DNA of 64,000 bases, from the NCBI GenBank assembly GCA_032207245.1, contig CM063506.1:12851439-12915438 (forward strand). Reading direction: 5' to 3'. Source of the stretch: Pardosa pseudoannulata. Lineage: Eukaryota > Arthropoda > Arachnida > Araneae > Lycosidae. Below, one piece after another: positions 1 to 10,030 of this stretch (position 1 is its first letter; every line of letters starts with the position of its first letter). The notes below the pieces were generated by a model. That model saw only the letters and a program-made list of their open reading frames with translations. It was not told the DNA's origin and did not search any database. The position numbers and the translations under genes are program-made.

Positions 1-637
1 TATTAGAGCAATTCTTTGCCAAAAATATTTGCAATATTTGCTTCGATGTGATACAAAGAGGTTTATTAGCAAAAGAAAATTACGGACTAATCTAAATCTG
101 CAGTTGTTGTTTGTTAAAATATGTTGTCAGGTTTATCCATAGGAATTGCACCTTTGAGACGTTTGCATACTATTAAATATTTTCTAAATTCATGCATTAA
201 CTTTGTTCAACTTTTACAAAATCTTATTTGTACTTTCTTCAAAAAACTGGTTCTTATGCATTTTTTTTTAAAATTTGAATTATTTAACGTGGTTTTTTTT
301 TACAATTATAAGCACTAATAAAACAAGATTTCTTCTTACAATTAATGACTGACAATATTTTAATATCTCGAGAAGAAAAAAATTATGTTAGTTAATAAAC
401 GTACATAACTTTCTTCAATCCCGTAATTAAAAGACCGTTTTTTATGTTAATATATTTTATTTCAAAATTCCTATTGCGATTATTTTATTAATAATATCGA
501 TTTGTTTTTGGAACTCACAAGCAATGACAAATGTGCGCTGTTGTTAAAAATGTACAATTTCTAAGGTAAAATTATCGGATTTATGTGTCAAACTTTCTTA
601 TATTTGTATCAAAAAAGTTAAAGGCGTCTTCTAATAC
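1..637. other. AT-rich non-coding stretch
   Basis: I see no coding region, RNA gene or recognisable repeat here. The only open frame is a 65-codon, Phe/Leu/Asn-rich frame at 121-318, as expected by chance in AT-rich DNA. Confidence 0.6.
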
Positions 638-866
<229 letters not shown>

Positions 867-868
867 TA

Positions 869-1428
869 CACTCATGAGCCAAAACATTATGACCACCCCT
901 ACATTTTGCAATGAACTTTCCTGGATGACGTGGAAGGTTCGTGATCAGGTGGATGTGGTATTTAACTGCTGCTGGAAAGTCTGAAGAATCATTATTTCAC
1001 TTACTTCTGTGTGCGATGGGAAAGGCTGCGGATCTAAGCGATTTTGATAGAGGGCAGATTGTAATGACTCGAAGGCTCTGAACAAGTATTTCCGAAACTG
1101 CACGACTCGTGGGTTTTTCACGATCTACAGTTGTTAGTACTTATGCAAATTGGATGAATGACAGTGAAAGCAGCAGTAGACGACATGGTGTTGGACATCC
1201 ACACGCTATCAAAGGAAAAGGTCGTGGAAGACTGTCTCGCAGGGTGAAGCAAAACCGGAGCCAGACAGTGGCTCAGCTGACAACCCAATACAATGAAGGG
1301 CCAAGTAGAATAGAATCGGAGCACACTCTTCAGCGGACACTGTTGGATATGGGGCTACGCAGCAAATGTACCACTCGTGTGCTTTTGCTAACCAAATGTC
1401 TACGACAACTTCGCCTACGCTGGGCCTG
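869..1428 (+). mobile_element. Tc1-like transposon, 5' half only
   Basis: The left end reads CACTCATGAGCCAAAACATT and is preceded by TA. The same terminal sequence occurs in reverse complement at 62,736-62,766, so the family's inverted repeat is visible in this window. Downstream is the N-terminal part of a Tc1-type transposase. Homology stops at about 1,428, where unrelated AT-rich sequence begins, so the catalytic half and right terminus are missing. Seen: terminal repeat and transposase fragment. Inferred: truncation after insertion. Confidence 0.85.
1016..1428 (+). pseudogene. Tc1-like transposase, N-terminal fragment with stop codon
   Basis: In frame from the ATG at 1,016 the product begins MGKAADLSDFDRGQIVM. 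A TGA at 1,079-1,081 (codon 22) interrupts it. After the stop the frame continues through a helix-turn-helix region (TARLVGFSRSTVVS...YANW), a basic linker rich in Arg and Lys, and a second DNA-binding region ending near LTKCLRQLRLRWA. This matches the order of the paired DNA-binding domain of Tc1/mariner transposases. The DDE catalytic domain is absent, so no active transposase could be made. The open frame that runs on to 1,489 is outside the element. Confidence 0.85.
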
Positions 1429-3207
1429 GGTGCCTTCTAAACCTTTGTCTTTTCTGTCATATTTCTATTTGCAAGATTTAAAATGTTAATATATTTAAAT
1501 AATCATTGGAAAAGAGTCTTTAATATTCTTTGACTGGATTTGAGTACAAATAGCTATTTAAGAAATTCTTGGACAGGTACTACTTTTTTATTTTTTGAAA
1601 TACAATATCTTTCGAGGCTTACGATCTTCATTATAACAGATTTTATTTTGATCCACCATAAAATAGAAAGTTTTATTTCAAATTAAAAATCTAATAAGTT
1701 TAAGAAATTGGAAATAAAAAAAACTGTCTTTACCATGTTACAAAATAAAACAGTGCTCGTATTAACATAATTGAAGTTAAGAATATAAAAGGTAATTAAC
1801 TTCTATTTGATATAAAAAGTTTGTTTCTAATTTACATATTTCGAATGTTATTTTGAAGGTCGGCGAATTTCTACCTTTTTACTTTGTGAATAGATTTTAT
1901 GCTTTTTAAAAATGAGTTGTTTCATATAACAAATTAATTTTTAAAAAGTTAAATCCTTAAATGCAATCTAGGAAAATTTTTATTCTAAACCAAGCAAAGA
2001 CTTTTATTGAATCAAAAATAGGCTGTTTCAATGAAGACTTTTCAGCTCAAAAGGTATTACGTCCCACTAAAATATAAATTCTCTAGATTTGTGCAGAAGA
2101 ATTGCAATTTTAACTTTAATTTTAAAGAATAACAATTGTAATAAAAGTAAAATTTGTTAAAGTCGTGTGTTTTATTTATTAGTATGATCATACACTATTT
2201 TGTTTGCGTATGGAACCCTAAGAGTTCGTTTTGCATTTCAAACTCTATTTTCAGGGATATTTTGAAGAGAAAATGGTGGTCCTAAAACATATGTCTTTTT
2301 ACAAAAGTGATGTTCAATAATTACATATTTTTCAAAGAGATTTTAAAATTGTTTATTTTTGTCTATATTCCATTCCTCCTTCATTTACCTTAATTTGCAG
2401 TTCCAACCTTCAGCATTTCTAAATTATTCGTCTTCTTTTATTTATTTATTTTTATACTTCATTTTTCACCGTTTGGGGATACAAGATACGAGGTTAAAGC
2501 CAAGATGTATGTGGGATATCAGATGTTTAACTATTTTTGTAAGAAAAGAAATCTGCTTCTGGATACATATGGTTTTAATTTTCATTAAATAATATATGCA
2601 CACGTAATAATATAATACACAATAATATAATACATGCATATGTATACACACATACACACATATGTAACATATCAAAATTATTATACTTCAGCTATCTCTT
2701 AAAAATGCTCTTCTCTCCTATTATTATTCATTCAAATCTATTTTCCTAGATACAACATGTCTTAATTAAAGGAGTGTCCACGACTTAAAACTTTCCATTC
2801 CATTTCCCAAAGCCTTATCAGCAATAGATCACTGCATTTTCCAACTATTACTGGCAAATGGCTCAGTTTTTTCTCTGATCTAAGTTATTTTTTATTATTA
2901 AATTCGCTAAGTTGTCAATTCCCTGGAAAAAATCTATGCGTCGCTCGCTGTGGGGTACAACTCTGTAATCCACAAGTATTTTCAAGGTCATTCCATTGTC
3001 TGCGGTTGACTGTTAAACTTGTCATTTTAGCAGCTTTTCAATAAAATTTAAGTTCTAGTCCGAATTGCAAGTTCTATTTATGGAATAGCATCACTGCAAT
3101 CTGCCATATTCAATAGTCTAGCTGTCTAGGCTTCTTCTTGCGCAGCAAACCCGGGAAAGTAAATACAATATGGGCTTAATTCGATGAGACCCGTGGAATA
3201 ATTTTTG
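1429..3207. other. AT-rich stretch, nothing recognised
   Basis: No RNA gene, transposon end or convincing coding frame was found. There is a short run of TATA/CACA-type simple sequence around 2,590-2,670. The part at 2,820-3,180 is less AT-rich and may be an old repeat fragment, but I could not assign it. Confidence 0.5.
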
Positions 3208-3231
3208 CCCTGTTACATACATGTAACAGGG
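3208..3231. repeat. Perfect inverted repeat, 11-bp arms
   Basis: CCCTGTTACAT and its exact complement ATGTAACAGGG are separated by two bases (AC), giving a near-perfect 24-bp palindrome. It lies 30 bp left of a solo LTR but outside its target duplication. Function unknown. Confidence 0.8.
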
Positions 3232-3261
3232 TGTGTATCAAGTGCTTGACATCAATAGTAT

Positions 3262-3602
3262 TGTCACGAAGATTCGAACGAACACACCGCTTAACTTAAC
3301 AGATGAATTTATTGAAGCTAAGTAGCAACTCGCAATTTTACAAAATCAGGAAGTTGCCTACAGCTAGTGGGTATCAGCTTTTATACCCGAACAGAATATT
3401 CGAGAAATAACTAATTTACATATTAAAGAAAGATCTAGAATGTTCAAGAACGAAAGGAAACAATAAATAACATTTTAAAATTAAAAACCCGTACTTTAGA
3501 TTAACCGCCATGGCGAGCATCGAAGCCACAATCTTCGGGTCTGGATCGCACGCTTTGACCATTCGGCCACTGAGCTCGTTGACTACTTTTCTTTATGCGG
3601 CA
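3262..3602 (-). mobile_element. Solo LTR with tRNA-like segment, 4-bp target duplication
   Basis: The unit runs TGTCACGAAG...TTATGCGGCA on the plus strand, so it has TG...CA ends. It is flanked by GTAT at 3,258-3,261 and 3,603-3,606. A second copy with its own, different 4-bp duplication lies at 54,679-55,027, which fixes the boundaries independently. On the minus strand it contains TATAAAAG (3,378-3,385), then AATAAA (3,308-3,313), about 46 bp before the LTR end; this is the order expected for LTR transcription. A 4-bp duplication fits Ty3/gypsy-type elements, but with no internal region the superfamily is an inference. Near its minus-strand 5' end it carries a tRNA-like segment. Confidence 0.8.
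3518..3569 (-). promoter_or_regulatory. tRNA-like Pol III A/B-box pair inside the LTR
   Basis: On the minus strand TGGCCGAATGG (3,559-3,569) differs at one base from the Pol III A-box consensus TRGCNNAGYGG. About 30 nt downstream GGCTTCGATGC (3,518-3,528) resembles the B box; the second LTR copy keeps the closer form GGGTTCGATTGC. Spacing is tRNA-like. The SINE heads in this window share GCCGAATGG and GTGGGTTCGA with nearly the same spacing, so the segment may descend from a tRNA-derived SINE. Whether it promotes transcription is unknown. Confidence 0.55.
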
Positions 3603-3606
3603 GTAT

Positions 3607-4984
3607 TTCAGGTAGGCAGAAGTTGACTTTATGGAATAATATATTACTCAAATATCTGTTAATATAATAAAGTGATATAAAGCAATTTTTACAATTTTAT
3701 TTATTTATTAAAATTAAAGCATTAGGCAAATTTCTTTATTTATAATATTGTTTTACACACATTATATATATTCCACACTTATAAAATATAGAAAAAAAGG
3801 GAAAAGACCTTTTTTGTAGTTTAACAACATCAAGATCACTGTTTAAAATTCCTATTATGTAATACGAAAGCTTTAAATAAATTTTGTCCTTTCCTGCTAC
3901 TTTAGCTTCCTCAGTTTTGATACTATTTTATTATTTTTAAAAATTCGCTTTCTTTCTTCATAGGAAAGTTTCAAAATATACTCTGAAATAGGTACTATCT
4001 GTACTTGAGAAATAAAGTGAAATTGAAGAATAAATACAGAAAAATTTCTGTACTTTTCCAAGCTATCATTTGAGCAGACTATTACTTGAGGTCGCTGGGA
4101 AATTTTAATTTTTCTTTACTGAAAAGAGACTTGCTCAAACACAGAATCTGTGTTTCGCAGAGCCTCTAAGAAAAATCCCCTTTTCAAACTTGAAGCAGAA
4201 TTTTTCCTATCTGTTTAGTTCATAAAAAATGCTCTTGCGAAAAATGTCTACCGCATGTGGGTAATAGCAATGAGATGGTTGTACGAGTAAAAACATACGA
4301 TTGAAAATCAAGGTGAATCATGACACCCTTATTCACAGAAAGTTAGAACTTTTGTATTTTGTTTGCAATAGACATATTTTTCATTTTGCATGCATTAATT
4401 CATCTTTGTAAATTTTTTAGATTAGAGTTGTATCAAGTAACAGGAAATGTGGGTTCTGATATATTTTAGTACGGGTTCGTACTGACTACCTTGCCTAGTC
4501 TTGCTAGGCCTGCTCTCGATATATGAATGCATCTATGCATGTAGATACGTTGTGTACAGAGTCTGTGCCAAAACTAACATTTTTTCTAAAAATAAATGTA
4601 TTTTCAAGAAAGTATTCATGGGATATACTCGCAGGGGTTGACTGTGTGTAGACCAAACATAAATTGCTCACCAGTTACTTTTGCAATTCTGAAAATCCTT
4701 CAGAATAAGTGCCGCAAAGAACTTTCGGTAGATTGTATGAGAAAAAAGCCCTAGATGTAACTACAAAGACTTAGGTACTACGCTTAGTGACACTAGATCA
4801 ATAAATTGGTATCAGCAGGACTCCTTTAACGATTCTTTAAAAGGCTATTACAAAAGATTCATTTATGTTTATCAAGCCATATATTAAAAAATATTACACC
4901 CACAAATATCAGTAAGCTATGTAAATAACTGTAAAAGCTCCAAGTTTTCTGCACATTTTACACAAATGGTTTATGTACCTTGTA
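3607..4984. other. AT-rich stretch, nothing recognised
   Basis: No coding, RNA or transposon signature was found. The only irregularity is a less AT-rich patch near 4,470-4,560 with a short CCTTGCCTAG / CTAGGC inverted motif. Confidence 0.5.
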
Positions 4985-5172
4985 CGTCATGGCAGAACAA
5001 TGGACGGATGGGTAGGCTGTTCATCTTTGGTAACGGAGTTCATGGGTTTGAATCCCATTGCTGGCATGGCTGTTTTATCAGTTAGTAATCGGATTTAAGC
5101 AATAGGTTTCAGTATCATTAGCCCACTTGTAGCAAAAACTTGATAGCAGCTCTCGAAACCAAACCAAACAGT
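4985..5172 (+). mobile_element. tRNA-derived SINE
   Basis: The head contains ATGGGTAGG and, about 35 nt on, a B-box match GGTTTGAATCC (5,045-5,055). The body then reads AATCGGATTTAAGCAATAGG, a region close to TATCATTAGCCCACTTGTAG, and a CCAAACCAAAC-type 3' end. The same head-body-tail order recurs at several other places on both strands in this window, which is what identifies the family. It is too degenerate to be a tRNA gene. Confidence 0.75.
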
Positions 5173-6337
5173 ACATTAAGATCTGTAATCAACGATACCT
5201 GAATGATGAATTTCCACATCGATTTGGAAGGTTTTAGTTAGGATGACCTCGAATTGTTCCCTGTGTTTCTCATGTTACCTATTTACTAACTTGTGATTTA
5301 TTCATTTTAGGGCATTATTCCTATTAAGACTTCTGTTTTTGTACCTCTCCCCCAAAATAATAGAGCTTATGAAAGGATTAATGCTGCAGTGATGACCATT
5401 TTTAGGGTGACGTTACAAAATGTGTGGAACAAGTTTTAATATTACCAGTACTTTCCCATTCGCTTAGTGTAAGGATAAACTACAAATATCGCCAAATGTA
5501 TCACATTTATTTCTTTAGTTTGTCCTAAATTTATGAAAAAAATTGAATAAAATGGGAAAATAAGTTGTTCTACTTCAGAAATTATTTTTATTGCTGTATA
5601 TAATATATTCTATAAACTAATTTAAATTTTCAAATAAATATAACCGTCGTGTTGGAGAACGTTAATTACCTAAATCAAGCAAAGAGGCTAGTATGTAATA
5701 ACCGCAACTTGCAGCAATAGCAAGACATTGAACTCTCATAGAATGTAATGCTAAAAAAATATTTCATCTCCAAATATAAGCTACGCTACAGAATATATTT
5801 GACGTCTGCCCAGCACTTCCGCTAAGAAAGGGTGTTTCCTTTTATAAACAATGAACGTGTGGTTTTTAGAAACAGGTCGAATGACTAAGTCCTACGGCTC
5901 AATAAAAGGATTTTTTTTTTAATCCTAAGAGACACTATAGTTAAAAAGATCGACCGACTCTAAAACTTACAAGAATCAAGATGTTACACTTTCCGTTGTT
6001 TTAACTATCCTTAAAGTAAACCTTGTTAATTTTTATTTAATCAAACTTTAAACTACTTCTCTATTCATCCTCTTTACTACCTGTTGTACCACCATTACAA
6101 ATGGTATAAGTTTGTGTTTTCTTTAAATAAGATCGATTGGTGTTGTTACTTAACTCACTGGAACATCTCCATGAATCTCAAAGCTTACCAAAAAGGAATA
6201 AATCATTTAAAATTCTTCTTTTATAAAATCTATAGAATCAAAAATGGTAAGGGAGTACATGGTCAGCTTTACACGATTAGCAATCCTGAAAAAGTTTCCA
6301 CCTCTTTATAAAACTGAGCGCATTGGTATGACCACTA
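5173..6337. other. AT-rich stretch, nothing recognised
   Basis: No supported feature. A 75-codon frame at 6,084-6,311 has no family resemblance and no neighbours, and is likely chance. Confidence 0.5.
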
Positions 6338-6485
6338 TTAATACTTGGCATGCGGATATACTTCACCGCTAACTTACGCGTTCATCGGGCGTTTTTTCGT
6401 GAATCGCGCAAAAGTTTAGTTATTCAGAAAAATCGCAGTAAATCGAAAACTACTTTGTTTTTATGAACGAAACTTTTTTTTTATT

Positions 6486-6623
6486 TTACACTTTAATATA
6501 TACTGTATGATTATTTAAAAAAAATATTTTACGAAATGACAAAAATAAACGATTTTCAAAATTAAAGTCCGATAATCTGTCAGCGCATATTTCTTCATCA
6601 CTATCTTTGTCACAACGACTCAT
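6486..6623 (-). pseudogene. piggyBac-like transposase N-terminal remnant
   Basis: Starting at the minus-strand ATG at 6,621-6,623 the frame begins MSRCDKDSDEEICADRLSDF, a short acidic, Ser/Asp-rich start like the N-termini of piggyBac transposases. It then becomes unrelated Phe-rich sequence. The catalytic domain is absent. An upstream in-frame ATG extends the frame to 6,755, but that extension shows no family resemblance. The assignment rests mainly on the TTAA-flanked context. Confidence 0.4.
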
Positions 6624-6840
6624 TTTTATCAATTTTGTATTCAACAATAAAAAAACAAGCTTCAAATTGACAAAACACGACTTGTACATTCTGGAGCTAG
6701 GAATTCGATTGAAAACGAAATAACGCAACAAGAGACCGAGTAACTCGACAATCATATTTTATGGAAGGAAAAAAAAGCAAAGCGTTGCATAGCAGCGCAA
6801 ACAACACGCATATAATGTCACACAAATATATAAATATACG

Positions 6841-6893
6841 TATTTAGTAGATTTGTGGTGGTTAGCGGGTGTCCACCACAAATCTACTAAATA
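6841..6893. repeat. Perfect 21-bp hairpin with 11-nt loop
   Basis: Bases 6,841-6,861 are the exact reverse complement of 6,873-6,893. The loop is TTAGCGGGTGT. A second perfect inverted repeat follows: GTATTTTTACGT (6,895-6,906) with ACGTAAAAATAC (6,936-6,947). Both lie in the subterminal region of the TTAA-flanked element, and would be transposase-binding or structural sequences if the piggyBac assignment is right. Confidence 0.9.
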
Positions 6894-6970
6894 GGTATTT
6901 TTACGTGACCCGTGCTCCAGTGACAGACTGCAAAAACGTAAAAATACGTTACCCACACGCGAAGTGTTAA

Positions 6971-7535
6971 AACGCGAGTGTGCTGTTTTATTTAAAGCTT
7001 CTCTTTGAATTGAAGAGTTGTACCAAAGTATCGTGTATGGTTAGCTTTCCAAATCTTATTTATTGATATAATTTTAAACGATGAAATCTTAGAGAAAGTG
7101 AGGGCTAATAGCCATGAATGTTTTCAGTAGAAGTATATTTGGCCTAGATATCAGCCTACTCCTTATCATTACGTGGAATGGGACCCATTAAAAGTGGGTG
7201 GTGTGTCGTATCGAAAACTGGGATATAAAACCTAGAAGTTCAATCCTTACGTGTGTCCAGTCAGAAAATGCAAGTCAGTGATTTCGTTCAGAGAAAATTT
7301 AAATTACTGCAGTTCTCGAAATCAAGGACCTACTTGAATATATTATACACACTTACACATATATGGAACTCTGAAAATTACTGCAGTAGTTCTCGTCATA
7401 AACTCCTATTTTCTACGTATTGGAATATTGCAAAATGTTATGCAAATTTTACCTGGTTATCTTATCAATATGGTGTAACAGTATATTCGAGTACGCAGTG
7501 TCGTGGGATGAAAGTGGTGCATAATGTGATGTCCG
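6971..7535. other. Non-coding stretch, nothing recognised
   Basis: No supported feature. A frame at 7,253-7,645 overlaps it but lacks any recognisable domain. Confidence 0.45.
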
Positions 7536-7745
7536 TGGTCAATTCACTTTGCCAGCCAAGTGAAATCGCGACATCGTGTCGTCATCTTTCCATTTTCTAC
7601 GATCGTCCTGTTTCCGCATTCAGCGACCGCCTCGGATCTGGGTGACGATGCCAGCGAACGCAGCCTTGACCGAGACCGTAACCTACAACCCGCGGGCGAT
7701 GCCGAAGAAAAGAATGCACGGTTACGATAAGAGAGGTGGATGTCG
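7536..7745. promoter_or_regulatory. GC/CpG-richer island, possible promoter or exon
   Basis: Within very AT-rich surroundings this segment is visibly rich in CpG, for example at 7,565-7,580 (GCGACATCGTGTCGTC) and 7,690-7,700 (CCGCGGGCGATG). Open frames cross it on both strands (7,253-7,645 plus; 7,544-7,999 minus), but neither has a recognisable domain. A pyrimidine tract ending CTTTCAG at 7,837-7,843 could be a splice acceptor. Candidate readings are a promoter island, an untranslated exon, or an old gene fragment. I cannot choose between them. Confidence 0.3.
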
Positions 7746-8187
7746 AAGTTAATCTCTCTCGTTATAACGACTGGGGGCAGGAAGGGAGGGTTGTGCATTT
7801 TCTTTTCCTCGTGTACCCAGAATAATTTTCTTATTCGTCTTTCAGATAATTTTTTTTTAAAGATGCCGTGTGTTGGAAATGGCGAAGGTTGATGATTTGT
7901 ATCAGTTGGTGTGATGTTTAAACGACGCCTACATGTGCGCTTTTTCCTGAAAGTAATGTCATTTTTACTGGGGTAACATAATAGCATGCATTTATGCATC
8001 TAGATTATGTGATTTATCTAGCACAATTTCTATCTGTTTTCTCTATATACGAAAAAAGGACTAACCCTATCGTCAATGATCATTATCTTCAAAGAAGGTT
8101 AATTCTAAGATGATAAATGAAAATCTTTATAATGATAGACAATCTTCGAAGTGACCAAATGCAAAATGTATTTTAATTTTTCATTCA
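7746..8187. other. Non-coding stretch up to the duplication boundary
   Basis: No supported feature. Position 8,188 is the first base with a visible counterpart in copy B (36,894). Copy B to the left of that point is hidden by a Helitron end and the N gap, so the true duplication boundary may lie further left. Confidence 0.5.
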
Positions 8188-8361
8188 TTATAAATAATTA
8201 GTATAATTTTAAATACTTCCAAGAAAGCAACTGATACATTTTTGTGTAGAAAGGAATATATAAATTTACAGTATGATACACATTTGAATAATTAATAGAA
8301 AAATATACATATATAAATGTACATAAAGGGTTTAATTTTTATATTTTAACATTTCAATGCA

Positions 8362-9008
8362 TCCCCTATATAATAATAGCCTAAGTTATCTGTACGTCTG
8401 TCCATGATTTTTTGAAACGGTTGGACCTGGAATGGATAGAGGCATCCATAGTTAGCAAAATTCAAAGAGAGTAATGTTTATCTTCTCCTAAACTATAAAT
8501 CCGATTCTAAAATAAATTGGTATAAATATACTTCACATCACAGCAAAAAATACTGCCTTCTTTAAAGCGTTCGCAATCCACCCCTTCCCCTCTTTTCGAG
8601 CTTTTAATGCCATTATTTCAATTCCTATTTTCCCCGGTTAAGAGCAGGCGATTAAATTTATCAATTTATCCCATTATAAGTACATGAAAATAACATTTTT
8701 TCTAGCATTATGACGTCATTCCTTTAACCTTCTCATTGAATCATTTCTTATTTTAAATTATGCCGTATTTTCATACGTTTTATCATTGATCTTAGATATT
8801 ACGTCAATAATTTTCTTTTATATTTGGCTTATATAATAGATTAGGTACATATGTGATAATTTTAAATTGAATCATCGATTTTTTTTTTGTTGCAAGAAAA
8901 TTCTCAGCCAAAAAACAAACCATTTTTTTACCTGCCTCATAAGGTACTTTACAATTTTGGAAAATTAAAAATTTTACTGATGCCGTCATATGACGGGCTG
9001 TATGCTAG
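8362..9008 (+). mobile_element. Non-autonomous Helitron, copy A only
   Basis: The element begins TCCCCTATATAATAATAGCC and ends GGCTGTATGCTAG. A perfect 14-bp palindrome CCGTCATATGACGG (8,983-8,996) lies 8 bp before the terminal CTAG. It sits between A (8,361) and T (9,009) with no target duplication. Copy B at about 37,066-37,070 has the uninterrupted site CAATACA|TTTGTAATAATTG. A 5' TC, a 3' hairpin followed by CTRR, and insertion between A and T are the defining Helitron features. No Rep/helicase frame is present, so it is non-autonomous. Confidence 0.9.
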
Positions 9009-9262
9009 TTTGTAATAATTGTAACATAGTTAAAAATATGTCACTTTACGATAAAAATATATTTTCTCTCCGTTTGTAATAGTTAATTGTAATGTAATAT
9101 ATTAAGAAACGTATGAGGTGAAGATAACTTGCTTTAAGTAAATTAAAATATATTATTGATGTTAATTGTGTAAAATTTCAGGGACAAGGTGTAACGTTCA
9201 GGAGAAATATTCGAATTGCGGCATTCTTCCAGTTTTATCCTGCGGTGATACATCCGAATATA

Positions 9263-9450
9263 CCCAGATAGCATGTATACTTGCAGCAAGTTTGATTTTT
9301 TTCTGGATAATATTTTGAAATAACAAATTTGACCAGACAAACTTGCAGCAAAACTCCTGCAAGTTAGACGGAACATAAAGCAACCACTCCTTTGCAACGC
9401 AAAGGCTGAACTTGCTGCAAGTTTGCTGCAAACTAAATTTGCTTTCTGGG
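9263..9450. mobile_element. TA-flanked MITE (CCCAGA...TCTGGG)
   Basis: Inverted ends CCCAGATAGC and GCTTTCTGGG are flanked by TA on both sides (9,261-9,262 and 9,451-9,452). Inside, TTGCAGCAAGTTTG-type motifs recur in both orientations. The copy B counterpart is 37,320-37,506. The open frames on the minus strand here are translations of this repeat and not genes. TA flanks suggest Tc1/mariner-type mobilisation, but the superfamily is an inference. Confidence 0.7.
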
Positions 9451-9452
9451 TA

Positions 9453-9847
9453 CTAGCCAACGAGTCACAAATTGTTAAATATTTATTTAACCTGTAACTA
9501 CTGTTCTGCGATCTTACACATTTAATCAATAAGTATTTTCACCCCTCAAAATCATAATTGATAGTGACATCCTCAGTATCTGTCAAGATCACTTACTAAG
9601 TCGCATTCTAATTAAAGTTAATTGAAATAAATAACTGCAGATAAAAACTATCTTACGAAATACATCAATAACCGTTAAAGTTGAAGCTCTGCTTAAGGAG
9701 GCGGTTTTACAAAATTCGCTTATACCGTCAGTGGCATAACTATGCAAATTATAGTTTGCGAATTTGAAGATAAATGATGTTGAATAGAGAAATCGATAGA
9801 ACTTTTGCCGTTCTAAAAAAGAAATGTTGGCGTGATCCATTTATTTT
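9453..9847. other. Non-coding stretch, nothing recognised
   Basis: Present in both copies. The minus-strand frame at 9,589-9,840 is also open in copy B (37,638-37,889), but most substitutions change the amino acid and no domain is visible, so I do not call a gene. Confidence 0.45.
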
Positions 9848-10030
9848 GGCTGCTTTAAGTTTTACGATTTACGTTTTTGCTTTATGAGGGCTGATATAAC
9901 CGGGACCTACTGTTTAAAACCGATTCCGAAGGACTACAAACATCCTTGCCAGTTGTGGGATTCCCACACTCCAGTACCGAAGAGCAACACCCTCCACATT
10001 TGGCTATCGGTCAAGCTAGCCGTTTAGGAG
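9848..10030 (-). mobile_element. tRNA-derived SINE (copy A)
   Basis: Reading the complement, the head includes TTGCTCTTCGGTACTGGAG and GTGGGAATCCC (a degenerate B box). The body follows as CGGAATCGGTTTTAAACAGT and AGGTCCCGGTTATA. This is the same family as at 4,985 and 12,066. The counterpart is at 37,897-38,085. Confidence 0.7.

Larger units (their letters stand above)
6342..6966 (-). mobile_element. piggyBac-like deletion derivative (TTAA-flanked)
   Basis: TTAA occurs on both sides (6,338-6,341 and 6,967-6,970). The left end TACTTGGCATGCGGATA and the right end in complement CACTTCGCGTGTGGGTA are imperfect inverted terminal repeats. Inside, on the minus strand, is a short acidic N-terminal transposase-like peptide. 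The rest of the transposase is missing, and the right part holds strong hairpins. TTAA target duplication is the hallmark of piggyBac transposons. The terminal repeats match only imperfectly, so confidence is moderate. Confidence 0.6.

Noticed and set aside
7544..7999. 151-codon minus-strand frame across the CpG-richer island
   Set aside because: Longest Met-started frame in the window, but basic, low-complexity and with no recognisable domain or second copy; the composition of the island alone can explain an open frame.
9143..9529. 128-codon and overlapping 77-codon minus-strand frames with repeats in copy B
   Set aside because: They run across the TA-flanked MITE and its internal TTGCAGCAAG repeats.
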